From assembly GCA_030692145.1 (NCBI GenBank), contig JAUYCU010000018.1:1-36280 (forward strand): a DNA stretch of 36,280 nt, given 5' to 3'. The notes beneath the pieces were generated by a model. That model did no database searches, had not been told where the DNA came from, and saw nothing but the letters and a program-made list of their open reading frames with translations. Within the stretch, counting starts at the first letter, position 1; the number at the start of each line of letters is the position of its first letter. The DNA is from a bacterium. Lineage in GTDB: Bacteria > Patescibacteriota > Minisyncoccia > RBG-13-40-8-A. Made by a program: the position numbers and the translations under genes. Below, piece by piece: positions 8,419-17,235 of the stretch.

Positions 8419-9648
8419 TTATAAAGTACCCATCATTGAATACATTGGCTGTATCATCGAAACGGCAAAAAATCCTACAGCCGCACCAATAATAATCATT
8501 AAAACCGGCTCGATGATGGAGGCAAGGTTTTCGGTAATATTAGATACTTCTTCTTCGTAAAAATCCGCCAAACGTCCCATTATTCCGCCAAGTTCTCCGG
8601 TTTGTTCTCCTACGCCGGTCATTTGCACTACCAAAATAGGGTAAAGATTTTTATATTTATTGAGCGACTCTTGAAGATTTTTACCCTTTTTAACATCAAC
8701 CGATACATCAATCAGAGACTGGGAATAGAAAAAATTTCCGACTGTCTGTGAAGTAATAGTCAGAGACTCAATAATCGGTACACCGCTTTCAATCAAAGAA
8801 GAAAAGCTTCTTGCAAATCTGGCACAATTCATTTTTTGGATAATTTTTTTGATTACCGGAAGTTTCAGAGAAAACCAACTCAATGCACGCTTTCCTTTTT
8901 GGGTTTTGAGAAATTTAATTGCGACAAAAACCAAAATCACCAAAATAATTCCCGCCACTATGAAATACCTGCTCATGATTTTGGTGACGAATATCAGAAT
9001 TTTAGTGGTAATGGGAAGCTTAACATTTAATTCTTCAAACATTCCGGTTATCTTCGGCACTACCGTCACCATCATTAAAGTACCTATGCCGATCATTGCC
9101 ACCACAATTACCGCAGGATAGGTTAATGCTCCCCTGACTTTCGATATAAAAACGTGTTCTTTTTTCAGATATTGGGCCAGATTTTTCAACACTTCTTCAA
9201 GATTTCCGCCCTTTTCCCCAACCCTGACCATACTCACAAAAAAGTTATTGAAAACCCTGGGATATTTTGCCATACTTTCGGCTAGTGTTTCTCCTTTTTT
9301 AATTCGTACCACTATGTCGTTGATGATTTTTTTGAAAACCTTATTTTCCGTTTGTTGCGCCAAAACCTCCAAACCCTTGTGTAAAGAAAACCCCGCGCCA
9401 ATCATTACCGCCAAATGACGGGTAAACATCAACCTCTCAACTATCGAAACTCTGCCAAAAATACTCTTAGTAACTGCGGAAACGGAAAATTTCTTTTTAG
9501 CAGGTTCCGTTTCCATGTTTTTAACCGAAGTTAAAATAAAACCCTCCTGCCGAAGCATTTGGGCCAAACTACTTTCATCTTTGGTTTCTAATGTGCCAGT
9601 TTTTGTTTCTCCGGCTTGATTTTTTGCGCTGTAATAAAAAATAGGCAT
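8419..9648 (-). CDS. pilC: Type IV pilus inner-membrane platform protein PilC
   Basis: 409 residues, the family length. The start MPIFYYSAKNQAGETKTGTL is the conserved PilC/GspF N-terminus. Two GspF repeats follow: FTRHLAVMIGAGFSLHKGLE with GETLAESMAKYPRVFNNFFV, then FARSFSSLIESGVPIIESLT with VVQMTGVGEQTGELGGIMGR. Transmembrane helices lie at about residues 172-195, 217-240 and 378-400 (IIEPVLMIIIGAAVGFFAVS). PilC binds the PilB ATPase and turns its motion into pilin insertion. The gene begins four bases after pilB. A weak GGAG lies about 10 bases before the ATG, inside the end of pilB. Confidence 0.96.
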   Translation of the reverse strand: MPIFYYSAKNQAGETKTGTLETKDESSLAQMLRQEGFILTSVKNMETEPAKKKFSVSAVTKSIFGRVSIVERLMFTRHLAVMIGAGFSLHKGLEVLAQQTENKVFKKIINDIVVRIKKGETLAESMAKYPRVFNNFFVSMVRVGEKGGNLEEVLKNLAQYLKKEHVFISKVRGALTYPAVIVVAMIGIGTLMMVTVVPKITGMFEELNVKLPITTKILIFVTKIMSRYFIVAGIILVILVFVAIKFLKTQKGKRALSWFSLKLPVIKKIIQKMNCARFARSFSSLIESGVPIIESLTITSQTVGNFFYSQSLIDVSVDVKKGKNLQESLNKYKNLYPILVVQMTGVGEQTGELGGIMGRLADFYEEEVSNITENLASIIEPVLMIIIGAAVGFFAVSMIQPMYSMMGTL

Positions 9649-9652
9649 AATT

Positions 9653-11416
9653 TTATTCTCCAGTTACCCGTAAAACTTCTTCCAGAGAAGTTTCTCCCTG
9701 GATTGCCTTCACAAACCCGTCTTCAAGCATCGTCAACATGCCTTCTTTCCTTGCCTGTTTTTCTATTTGATCGCTGGTGGCTCTTTTAATAATCATTTCT
9801 TTAACCGTATCGCTCACCTCTAATACCTCTCTTAATCCAATCCTGCTTTTATATCCATCCAGACAACCCTTTGATGGTTTCGGTTTGTAAAAACTGATAT
9901 CTTCCCATTTGGTATTTGCCTGAATTATTTTTTCTTTTTTTAAAATTTCCGACAACTCTTCCATATTTATGTCTTTGCCCATTTCAGCAATTTCCGCCTT
10001 AGTTAAACGATATTCCTCTCTGCTTTCGGGACAAAGTTTTCTTGCCAACCTTTGAGCTAAAATAATATTTATTGTGGAAGCAATCAAAAACGGTTCGATT
10101 CCCATATCCATCAATCGCGGCATTGCTCCAGCCGCAGTATTCGTGTGTAGAGTAGAAAGAACCAAATGGCCGGTCAAAGCGGCATTAACCGCCAAGCTTG
10201 CGGTTTCACTGTCACGAATTTCTCCAACCATAATGATATTCGGGTCCTGTCTGACCAGAGCCCTTAAACCCGACGCGAAAGTAAAACCTATCTTGGGACT
10301 GACTTGAGTTTGATTAACGCGCGGAATCTGATATTCAATTGGATCTTCAATGGTGCAAATATTAACGCCCGGCTGATTTAATATTTCCATTATCGTGTAA
10401 AGTGTCGTTGTTTTCCCGCACCCTGTCGGCCCGGTAGCCAGTATCATTCCGTAGGGTTTTTTAATCGCACGATGAATTCTTTCCAGATTTTCGCCCCAAA
10501 ATCCTAAATTTTCCAAGGTGAATCTTTTTGCTCCTTCGATTAAAAGACGCATCACTATTTTTTCCCCGAAAAATGTCGGCAAAATAGAAACACGAAAAGA
10601 AATTTTCTGGGTTTCCGATTCGATTTTGAATCTTCCGTCCTGAGGAAGTCGGTGTTCATCAAGCCTGAGATTCGACAAAACTTTTATTCTGGCGGTGATT
10701 CCCGAATGGACTTGCTTCGGTAAAATCATTGCGTCGTGCAGAATACCGTCGATACGATAACGCACAATCACTTCTTTTTCCGAGGGCTCAACATGGATAT
10801 CGGACGCTCTTTGTAAAATGGCGTGTTTTATCAAGGTGTCGACAATTTTTATAATCGGCAATTCTTCCGCGGCTTTTTTCAAATCAACGCCCTCACCATC
10901 CCTTTTACCCTCTATTAATTTCATTTCCGGTAAAATTGTTTTTTGCGATTCTCTTTTGATGATTTCTCCAAATTCCGCTTCCAGGCTCTTTTGATACTTT
11001 TTCAGAACCTCCCTAATGCCTTCACGAGAAGTAAATCTAGGCCTTATTTTCAAATTTGTTTTTTTCTTTATAAAATCAATAGTCTGTAAGTTTGAAGGGT
11101 CGAGCATTGCCACCTCCAATTCATCTCTTGTTTTTTTAAAGGCCACTATGTTATTTTTCCTCGCGATCGGTTCAGGAATTATTCTTAAGGTTTCCGGTTC
11201 AATGTCTATTTGTTTGAGATCAATAAAAGGAATGCCCAGGATATAGGCCTTGAGTTTAATTAATTCTTTTTCGGGAATAAATCGTTCTTTGATTAAAATA
11301 TCTTCCAAGTCTTCCTTGCTTTTATCGGCTGTTTTTTCTGCTTTAACCAAATCATCCCTACTGACCAATTTCTTGTCCAGTAAAAATGCTTTTAGTTGTT
11401 GAGAAGATACCTGCAT
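9653..11416 (-). CDS. pilB: Type IV pilus extension ATPase PilB
   Basis: 587 residues. An MshEN/GspE N-terminal domain covers roughly residues 1-150. The ATPase core has Walker A GPTGCGKTTT (about 329-338), Asp box VEPSEKEVIVRYRIDG, Walker B region NIIMVGEIRDSETA (about 393-406) and His box LVLSTLHTNTA. It assembles pili by ATP hydrolysis at the cytoplasmic face of PilC. One oddity: the C-terminal zinc site, normally two CxxC pairs, here reads LCPESREEY and KGCLDGYKSRIG, so only one Cys of each pair remains and zinc binding is doubtful. It is followed after four bases by pilC and preceded after 34 bases by a response regulator on the same strand. Confidence 0.97.
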   Translation of the reverse strand: MQVSSQQLKAFLLDKKLVSRDDLVKAEKTADKSKEDLEDILIKERFIPEKELIKLKAYILGIPFIDLKQIDIEPETLRIIPEPIARKNNIVAFKKTRDELEVAMLDPSNLQTIDFIKKKTNLKIRPRFTSREGIREVLKKYQKSLEAEFGEIIKRESQKTILPEMKLIEGKRDGEGVDLKKAAEELPIIKIVDTLIKHAILQRASDIHVEPSEKEVIVRYRIDGILHDAMILPKQVHSGITARIKVLSNLRLDEHRLPQDGRFKIESETQKISFRVSILPTFFGEKIVMRLLIEGAKRFTLENLGFWGENLERIHRAIKKPYGMILATGPTGCGKTTTLYTIMEILNQPGVNICTIEDPIEYQIPRVNQTQVSPKIGFTFASGLRALVRQDPNIIMVGEIRDSETASLAVNAALTGHLVLSTLHTNTAAGAMPRLMDMGIEPFLIASTINIILAQRLARKLCPESREEYRLTKAEIAEMGKDINMEELSEILKKEKIIQANTKWEDISFYKPKPSKGCLDGYKSRIGLREVLEVSDTVKEMIIKRATSDQIEKQARKEGMLTMLEDGFVKAIQGETSLEEVLRVTGE

Positions 11417-11450
11417 TTAATTCAGGTTAATTTTTTAATCGAAAAAAGAA

Positions 11451-11816
11451 TTAATTTAAAAACTCTTTTACCTTATTTACCACGTCCTCCAGTTTATAAT
11501 TGGCCTTAACCAAATAGGTGGTCGCTCCCAACTCGAGTGCTTTTTCCACGTCGCCTATGCCTTCAAGATTGGTAAGGACAATCACCGGGATATTCTTCGT
11601 TTTTTCGTCCGCTTTCAGTTCTTTCAGTACTTCAAATCCATCCTTTTTCGGAAGAATCAAATCCAAGAGAATCAAGTTTGGTTCTTCTTTCTTCGCCATC
11701 GCCAACCCCTCTTCACCGTCAAAAGCAGAAAAAATCTTGAATTTTTCCTGCTCCAATATTTCTTTCAGTTCTTTCTGAAAGATTGGCTCATCCTCCATGA
11801 AAAGAATTTTCACCAT
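11451..11816 (-). CDS. Single-domain response regulator (CheY-like), second of tandem pair
   Basis: 121 residues, one receiver domain and no output domain. The acidic pocket is MEDEP (residues 7-11), the phospho-acceptor is Asp52 in LILLDLILPKKDG, the Thr switch is VIVLTNLEG, and the conserved Lys is in TTYLVKANY (about 104). It lies between a second receiver gene and pilB, so it likely passes a signal from the nearby histidine kinase to the pilus machine; the target is not shown by sequence. Residues from about 32 to 107 are almost the same as in the neighbour, at DNA level too (11496-11720 against 11874-12098). Confidence 0.93.
   Translation of the reverse strand: MVKILFMEDEPIFQKELKEILEQEKFKIFSAFDGEEGLAMAKKEEPNLILLDLILPKKDGFEVLKELKADEKTKNIPVIVLTNLEGIGDVEKALELGATTYLVKANYKLEDVVNKVKEFLN
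11496..11720. repeat. Near-identical tandem duplication, copy 1 (response regulator core)
   Basis: About 225 bp that match 11874-12098 at a constant offset of 378 bases with only a handful of differences (for example CAACTCGAG against CAGGGTCAG near the left end). The ends of the two genes outside this block have diverged much more. Confidence 0.9.
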
Positions 11817-11825
11817 ATTTTTGTT

Positions 11826-12194
11826 TTATTCTTTTATTTGGGATTTTACGGTTTTTAAAACATCCTCCAGATCATAATTGGCCTTAACCAAATAGGTAGT
11901 CGCTCCCAGGGTCAGTGCTTTTTCCACGTCGCCTATGCCTTCAAGATTGGTAAGGACAATCACCGGGATATTCTTCGTTTTTTCGTCCGCTTTCAGTTCT
12001 TTCAATACTTCGAATCCATCCTTTTTCGGAAGAATCAAATCCAAGAGAATCAAGTTTGGTTCTTCTTTCTTCGCCATCGCCAACCCCTCTTCACCGTCAG
12101 CCGCACCAAAAACCTTATATCCCTCCTGAACAAGTACTTCACTTATCATTTTTTGAAGATTTGGTTCGTCTTCGACAAATAAAATTTTACTCAT
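11826..12194 (-). CDS. Single-domain response regulator (CheY-like), first of tandem pair
   Basis: 122 residues with receiver motifs VEDEP (residues 7-11), Asp52 in LILLDLILPKKDG, VIVLTNLEG and the Lys of TTYLVKANY. There is no DNA-binding or enzymatic output domain, so it acts through protein contacts. It is the first receiver after the histidine kinase (gap of 122 bases holding an inverted repeat) and is followed nine bases later by its near copy. The first ~30 residues and the last helix differ between the copies, the faces that usually set kinase and partner specificity; different partners would be an inference. No Shine-Dalgarno is visible; the leader is GATAAAAAT. Confidence 0.93.
   Translation of the reverse strand: MSKILFVEDEPNLQKMISEVLVQEGYKVFGAADGEEGLAMAKKEEPNLILLDLILPKKDGFEVLKELKADEKTKNIPVIVLTNLEGIGDVEKALTLGATTYLVKANYDLEDVLKTVKSQIKE
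11874..12098. repeat. Near-identical tandem duplication, copy 2 (response regulator core)
   Basis: Partner of 11496-11720; see that entry. The identical block covers the phospho-acceptor and switch regions and stops sharply before both gene ends. Confidence 0.9.
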
Positions 12195-12230
12195 ATTTTT
12201 ATCAACGAATTAAGAATTTTATTGCGGGCC

Positions 12231-12248
12231 TACGAATGAATATTCGTA
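12231..12248. promoter_or_regulatory. Inverted repeat between kinase and response regulators
   Basis: TACGAAT-GAAT-ATTCGTA is a perfect 7-bp inverted repeat, followed closely by a further ATTCG. It lies in the 122-base gap upstream of the first response regulator on the minus strand. It could be an operator or an mRNA hairpin; there is no T-tract, so a terminator is unlikely. Confidence 0.4.
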
Positions 12249-12316
12249 AATTCGCAACAGATTAAATATCCGTTGATTATTTAATTATTTATTGTTTATT
12301 ATTTTAATTATTTTGA

Positions 12317-13297
12317 TTATTTTGATTTTGGTTTATTTTTTTTATCGGAAACCGGCAACGTAAACCAGAAATCGCTTCCCACGCCTTCGGTCGAGTCAAA
12401 ACCCATATCGCCTTCGGATAACTTAATAATTCCCTTGGCGATAAAAAGGCCTAGCCCGGTTCCTTCGACTTTTTGCTTGATTAAATTATCCCCACGGAAA
12501 AACTTGCCAAAAACCTGCTTTTGGACCAATGCCGATATACCCACGCCGTTATCTTTCACATTTACTTTAATCATTTTATCTTTGCCTTTCTCTGCGCCGA
12601 TTGTAATTTCCACTTTCCCGCCCTCTTTTTTCGAGTATTTTATCGCGTTATCGATTAAATTCTGTACCACCATTCTGATTTTATCTTGATCCGCGTACAC
12701 TTCATAATCTTTATGGTTTTTAAAAATTATTTCGACATGCTGAGACTCCGCCATCAGTTTTATTTCTCGAACCACGCCATCAATCAATTCACTCAGAGAA
12801 AAAAGCTTTGCCTGGATTACGAATCTTCCCTCCTCTATTCTGTTTACACTAAGTAGGTCGTTTACCAATCTGATCATTTTGACGCCACTTTCATTGACAA
12901 TATCGAGGTATTCTTTTTGTTTTGTGTTAATCTCTCCCAATCTTTTTCCTCTTAGCAGGTCCAAAGACCACTTCAGCGCCGAAAGCGGCGTTCTCAATTG
13001 ATGAGATACAATGCTTACGAATTCACTTTTCATTCTATTCGCTTCCACAACCCTAGCAAAGCTATTTACCAAAGAATGACCAATAACCAAAAGAACGACA
13101 GTCACAATGCTAACCATCACAATTACTATTTCCGGTTCAACAAGGTGAATGCCGATAAAATAGGTGAGAGTCATCGCCAAAACAATGATAAAGCCCATTA
13201 CCAAAAATAGGGAATTGGGACATTGCCAAAAACCCAATCCATATTTTCTGCATTCGGCCATAAAATCGAATTTTTTAACGATTGTTTTCAAATTCAT
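12317..13297 (-). CDS. Membrane sensor histidine kinase
   Basis: 326 residues. Two transmembrane helices lie at about residues 30-50 (LFLVMGFIIVLAMTLTYFIG) and 57-80, with almost no extracytoplasmic loop between them. There is no HAMP or PAS domain. HisKA is present with the H box EFVSIVSHQLRTPLSALKW (His at about residue 99). The HATPase_c domain has N box VVQNLIDNAIKYSK, G1 DNGVGIS, F box FGKFFRG and G2 GTGLGLFIAKGI. The tiny loop suggests it senses something in the membrane or cytoplasm. It heads the locus containing two receiver proteins and the pilus genes, so the three signalling proteins probably form one relay. An extended -10 box sits only 8 bases before the ATG, so the mRNA may be leaderless. 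Confidence 0.95.
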   Translation of the reverse strand: MNLKTIVKKFDFMAECRKYGLGFWQCPNSLFLVMGFIIVLAMTLTYFIGIHLVEPEIVIVMVSIVTVVLLVIGHSLVNSFARVVEANRMKSEFVSIVSHQLRTPLSALKWSLDLLRGKRLGEINTKQKEYLDIVNESGVKMIRLVNDLLSVNRIEEGRFVIQAKLFSLSELIDGVVREIKLMAESQHVEIIFKNHKDYEVYADQDKIRMVVQNLIDNAIKYSKKEGGKVEITIGAEKGKDKMIKVNVKDNGVGISALVQKQVFGKFFRGDNLIKQKVEGTGLGLFIAKGIIKLSEGDMGFDSTEGVGSDFWFTLPVSDKKNKPKSK

Positions 13298-13305
13298 ATA
13301 TTTTA

Positions 13306-13314
13306 ATTATACCA
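13306..13314 (-). promoter_or_regulatory. Extended -10 promoter element for the kinase/pilus locus
   Basis: On the minus strand TGGTATAAT is a perfect extended -10 box. No good -35 is seen 17 bases upstream. Only eight bases separate the box from the kinase ATG, so the predicted start of transcription falls within a base or two of the start codon. Confidence 0.55.
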
Positions 13315-13387
13315 CAATATAAAAAATAAAATAATCTTTGGAAATATTGACCACGCAAGACAAAAAAGATATACTTAAAAGCTGGGA

Positions 13388-13461
13388 CGGGGTGTAGTAT
13401 AACGGTAGTACGCATGCTTTGGGAGTATGTGGCCTGGGTTCAATTCCCAGCACCCCGACCA
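13388..13461 (+). tRNA. tRNA-Pro (anticodon UGG), CCA encoded
   Basis: The acceptor stem is CGGGGTG/CACCCCG with first base pair C-G, as usual for bacterial tRNA-Pro. The anticodon stem is CATGC/GTATG around TTTGGGA (anticodon TGG), and the T arm is CTGGG-TTCAATT-CCCAG. The discriminator is A, followed by CCA in the DNA. It is the only one of the five tRNAs here with an encoded CCA. Confidence 0.96.
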
Positions 13462-13569
13462 TTTCAGACTTTTTTGAAATTCAGAATTCGGATTTTCGTC
13501 GAAGAAAGTTTGAGTTTCGTTCGGTAATTACGATTTATTAAGAAATTAATTTCTAAAAACCATTAAAAT

Positions 13570-15291
13570 ATGATGGAAAAATTAAAACATAGACCGGCAA
13601 GGCAAAAAAAGACAAGACAACAATCCATTCTAAGAATTATTCCCTTGGGAGGCATGGAAGAAGTCGGCCGAAATATGACTGTTTTTGAATATGGCGATGA
13701 TATTGTTATTTTGGATATGGGCATTCAGTTTCCGGAAGAAGATATGCCTGGCATTGATTTCATTATCCCCAATGTTAGTTATTTGCGCGGCAAGGAAAAA
13801 AATATTCGCGGAGTAATTTTTAGCCACGGACACCTTGATCATATTGGCGCTGCTCCATTACTCTTGAAAAAACTTGGTTATCCAACAATTATTGGCAGAG
13901 ATTTGACCATTGCCCTGATTGAAAAAAGAATGGAAGAATACGCCAAAGAATCAGTTAAGCACCTAAGGATTATTAAGGTTAAATCAATTAATGATCGGTT
14001 TAATTTGGGCAAATTCAGAATCGGCTTTTTCAATGTGGAGCATTCAATTATGGATGCGATCGGCGTTATTATCAATACGCCGAATGGAACAGTTATTCAT
14101 CCGGGTGACTGGACAATGGGAAAAAATCCAATTAATCAACAGGCAATTACCTATAATCATTTGTCTTCTTTGCCAACGCCAAAAATTTTAATGCTTGAAA
14201 GTTTGGGTTCGCTTGATACTACTCAAGAACCGGTATCGGAAAAAGATATGTATACTAATCTGGAAAAGCTTATCAGAGAGGCAACGGGCAAAGTAATCAT
14301 CGGCACTTTTTCTTCCCAAATAACAAGGATCGGTCATATTATCGAATACGCCAAAAAAATCGGCAAAAAAGTTGCCCCGGATGGCTATGGCATGAAAATG
14401 AATATTGAAATAGCCCAAAAACTAAAATATATAAAAACCGATAAAGAAGTGCTTATTCCCGTCGAGGATATTCACAAATATCCGGAAAATAAAATTATAA
14501 TTATTTGTACCGGAGCACAAGGCGAAGGCAATGCGGTTTTATCACGAATAATTACAGGTAATCACAAATTCATCCGTATCAAAAAAAACGATACCATTAT
14601 TTTTTCGTCGTCCGTTATCCCCGGAAACGAAAGAACGATTCAGCGATTGAAAGACGGTCTTTATCGCAAATGTGATAATGTCATCCATAACGATATAATG
14701 GATGTTCATATTAGCGGTCATTCCAATGCCGCCAGTATTAAAGAGATAATAAAGCAAATCCGGCCGGATTTTTTTCTGCCGGTTTATGCTAACCATTATT
14801 TTTTGAAAGAAGCGGCAAAACTGGCCATACAGACCGGAATTTCCAAAGATAAAATATTTGTTCTTGATAATGGTTCAATTATTGAATTTCAAAACAGAAC
14901 AGCCAGGGTCTTGAATAAAAAAGTTGATACTAGCTATGTTTTTGTCGACGGGCTGGGTATTGGGGATATCGGCCATATTGTTTTACGCGATCGTCAGACA
15001 ATGGCTGAAGACGGAATGTTTGTAATTATAACTACAATAGACCGACGAACCGGAAAAGTTAAAAATAATCCGGATATTATTTCTCGCGGATTTATTTACA
15101 TGAAAGAATCAAGAGAACTTTTAACAGAAGCGCGTAAAAAAGTAAAAGAAATTGTTGGGCATACAACTACTGCCGGCGCACCGATTGATTGGGCATATGT
15201 TAAAGATAATTTACGGGATAAAATGGGCCAATTTTTATACAGCAAAACCCGAAGAAGACCGATGATTTTACCGGTGATAATTGAAGTGTAA
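13570..15291 (+). CDS. rnj: Ribonuclease J (metallo-beta-lactamase/beta-CASP)
   Basis: 573 residues, the usual length. The metallo-beta-lactamase motifs are SHGHLDHIGA (His86, His88, Asp90, His91), VEHSIMDAIGV and HPGDWT. The beta-CASP and final His motifs are SGHSNAASIKEII and PVYANHYFLKEAA. The C-terminal dimerisation domain is present, ending near RRRPMILPVIIEV. RNase J does 5'-to-3' exonucleolytic and endonucleolytic RNA decay and rRNA maturation in the cytoplasm, usually with RNase Y. Here rny lies about 270 bases downstream, convergent. A basic N-terminal extension (KHRPARQKKTRQQS) precedes the fold. The gene follows tRNA-Pro by 108 bases and has no Shine-Dalgarno, with CATTAAAAT directly before ATG. 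Confidence 0.97.
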   Translation: MMEKLKHRPARQKKTRQQSILRIIPLGGMEEVGRNMTVFEYGDDIVILDMGIQFPEEDMPGIDFIIPNVSYLRGKEKNIRGVIFSHGHLDHIGAAPLLLKKLGYPTIIGRDLTIALIEKRMEEYAKESVKHLRIIKVKSINDRFNLGKFRIGFFNVEHSIMDAIGVIINTPNGTVIHPGDWTMGKNPINQQAITYNHLSSLPTPKILMLESLGSLDTTQEPVSEKDMYTNLEKLIREATGKVIIGTFSSQITRIGHIIEYAKKIGKKVAPDGYGMKMNIEIAQKLKYIKTDKEVLIPVEDIHKYPENKIIIICTGAQGEGNAVLSRIITGNHKFIRIKKNDTIIFSSSVIPGNERTIQRLKDGLYRKCDNVIHNDIMDVHISGHSNAASIKEIIKQIRPDFFLPVYANHYFLKEAAKLAIQTGISKDKIFVLDNGSIIEFQNRTARVLNKKVDTSYVFVDGLGIGDIGHIVLRDRQTMAEDGMFVIITTIDRRTGKVKNNPDIISRGFIYMKESRELLTEARKKVKEIVGHTTTAGAPIDWAYVKDNLRDKMGQFLYSKTRRRPMILPVIIEV

Positions 15292-15318
15292 AACATTAGG
15301 ATTCAGAAATTTTATTAT

Positions 15319-15390
15319 GCGGGTATCGTATAACGGCTATTACTCCAGTTTTCCAAACTGGTGACAGGGGTTCGACTCCCCTTACCCGCT
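15319..15390 (+). tRNA. tRNA-Gly (anticodon UCC)
   Basis: The acceptor stem is GCGGGTA/TACCCGC, the anticodon stem is CCAGT/ACTGG around TTTCCAA (anticodon TCC), and the T arm is AGGGG-TTCGACT-CCCCT. The discriminator is T, the usual base for bacterial tRNA-Gly. CCA is not encoded. It lies 27 bases after the rnj stop and is probably co-transcribed. Confidence 0.95.
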
Positions 15391-15425
15391 TCGACTCAGC
15401 GAGGCGAGCCCGCTCCCATAAAAAA

Positions 15426-15457
15426 TAGCCCCGACACAAAGTCGGGGGCTATTTTTT
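15426..15457. terminator. Bidirectional intrinsic terminator between tRNA-Gly and rny
   Basis: ATAGCCCCGAC-ACAAA-GTCGGGGGCTAT is a strong hairpin with one bulged G, with a T run on the right and an A run on the left. It can end the plus-strand rnj/tRNA transcript and the minus-strand rny transcript. Confidence 0.9.
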
Positions 15458-15558
15458 ATTTAAACCTTATTCGCTTAATGTTTCCTTTTCGGAAACCCTC
15501 CCTCAAGCAATAAGGGTAACCACAAAATTGGAAATTAGATATTGGATATTAGAAATTT

Positions 15559-17088
15559 TTATCTGGCATATTCGATAACACGAGTTTCACGGATTACGCT
15601 AACCTTTATCTCTCCCGGATATTTCAACTCTTTTTCTATTTCTTGGGCGATTTCTTTGGCGATTTTATAAGCACCCAGATCATCGGTCTTTGTCGGATTG
15701 ACGAAAACCCTGATTTCTCTTCCTGCCTGAATTGCGTACGCTTTTTCTACGCCTTCGAACCCGGTTGCGATTTTTTCCAACTCTTCCAATCTCTTCAAAT
15801 AGTTTTCGAGATTTTCTTTTCTTGCACCCGGTCGTGCGGCGGACGTTGCTTCCGCGGCCCGAACAATCGACGCCTCTATGGTCTCGAATGGATAATCTTC
15901 GTGGTGCGACTTCATGGCATCGATTACTTTTTTATCCACTCCGAATTTCTGTAAAATTTTCATTCCGATTTCCACGTGCGAACCCTGAATTTCGTGATCA
16001 ACAGCTTTCCCGATATCGTGAAACAATGCAGCTTTTTTCGCCACAATAACATCCGCATTAAGTTCCGCAGCCAACATGCCTGCCAAATGAGCACTTTCAA
16101 TCGAATGTAAAAGAACGTTTTGCCCAAAACTGGTTCGAAATGTCAAACGACCCAAAAGATTAATCAATCTCGGATCCAAACCGACTATACCTACGTCGTA
16201 CACCGCAGCTTCGCCCGCTTCTTTCATTTTGGCGCCTATCTCATCCTTGGTTTTTTCCACGATTTCTTCGATTCGTGCCGGCTGGATCCTGCCGTCGGAA
16301 ATCAATTTTTCCAAAGACATCTTGGCTATTTGTCTGCGAATCGGATCAAAACCGGATATAATCAGCGTTTCCGGAGTGTCATCAATAATGATTTCTACCC
16401 CGGTAAGTCTTTCCAGTGTTCTGATATTTCTTCCCTCTCTGCCAATTATTTTACCCTTAATTTCGTCGCTGGGTAAACTAACAGTGGTGGTGGTAACTTC
16501 CGCGGCCTGCGAAGAAGAATACCTTTGCAAGGCGGAAACCATGATATCTTGGGCTTTTTTTTCGAGTTCTTCCTTGCCTTGTCGTTCCATTTTCTGAATT
16601 CTGGCGAAAACCTCTTCTTTGTTTTTCTCTTCCACTAATCTCAGTATTTCTTTTTTCGCTTGCTCCTGAGAAAGATTGCTTATTTCTTCCAATTTGACGA
16701 TTTCTCCTTCTTTCAGTTTTTCCAATTCTGATTTTATTTCTCGAACCCTTTCGACTTTTCCCCTTAAATCTTTTTCCTGGTTTTCCAGAGAAACAGATTT
16801 CGAATCTAGTACCTCTTCTTTTCTTTCCAGTCTCTGATTGGTTTTTCTGAACTCTTCTTCTCTGCGCGTTGTTTCTCTTTTGATTTCATCCAGGGCTTTC
16901 ACCGCCTTGTCTTTTGCTTTCAAGATTATCTCTTGCGCCTGTGTTTTTGCCTCAGTAATTAATTTATCGATTTTGGCTTCAGCCGTATCGGCTTGCCTTT
17001 TGGCGATAGATTGACGGGCAAGATATCCCAAAACGGATCCCCCAATCAAAGAACCTATTGCCACAAGAAGTGGAATTAATGCTATCAT
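15559..17088 (-). CDS. rny: Ribonuclease Y
   Basis: About 509 residues. It has an N-terminal membrane anchor (IALIPLLVAIGSLIGGSVLG), then a long coiled coil to about residue 190, a KH domain with the GxxG loop in IKGKIIGREGRNIRTLE, an HD domain (HSIESAHLAGMLA, ALFHDIGKAVDHE) and the RNY C-terminal domain ending KVSVIRETRVIEYAR. RNase Y is a membrane-bound endonuclease that starts mRNA turnover. I use the ATG at 17088; a TTG three codons upstream (17097) is also open and neither has a Shine-Dalgarno. A possible promoter upstream on the minus strand is a weak TTGCAC, 17 bases, then TATTAT. It is divergent from gpmI and convergent with rnj. Confidence 0.97.
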   Translation of the reverse strand: MIALIPLLVAIGSLIGGSVLGYLARQSIAKRQADTAEAKIDKLITEAKTQAQEIILKAKDKAVKALDEIKRETTRREEEFRKTNQRLERKEEVLDSKSVSLENQEKDLRGKVERVREIKSELEKLKEGEIVKLEEISNLSQEQAKKEILRLVEEKNKEEVFARIQKMERQGKEELEKKAQDIMVSALQRYSSSQAAEVTTTTVSLPSDEIKGKIIGREGRNIRTLERLTGVEIIIDDTPETLIISGFDPIRRQIAKMSLEKLISDGRIQPARIEEIVEKTKDEIGAKMKEAGEAAVYDVGIVGLDPRLINLLGRLTFRTSFGQNVLLHSIESAHLAGMLAAELNADVIVAKKAALFHDIGKAVDHEIQGSHVEIGMKILQKFGVDKKVIDAMKSHHEDYPFETIEASIVRAAEATSAARPGARKENLENYLKRLEELEKIATGFEGVEKAYAIQAGREIRVFVNPTKTDDLGAYKIAKEIAQEIEKELKYPGEIKVSVIRETRVIEYAR

Positions 17089-17200
17089 AAATTTCAAATT
17101 TGACTAAAAAACACATATTTAGGTTGAATAATAATAAATAATGATTTTTAGTGCAAAATATTACTTATTTACTAATCCAGTTTATCAAAATCGATTTGCT

Positions 17201-17228
17201 TTGTCAAACATTACGATTATGTTAAAAT
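17201..17228 (+). promoter_or_regulatory. Promoter of gpmI, probably giving a leaderless mRNA
   Basis: TTGTCA, a 16-base spacer, then TAAAAT. Only seven bases separate the -10 box from the gpmI ATG, so transcription should start at or next to the start codon. Confidence 0.6.
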
Positions 17229-17235
17229 CAATAAT

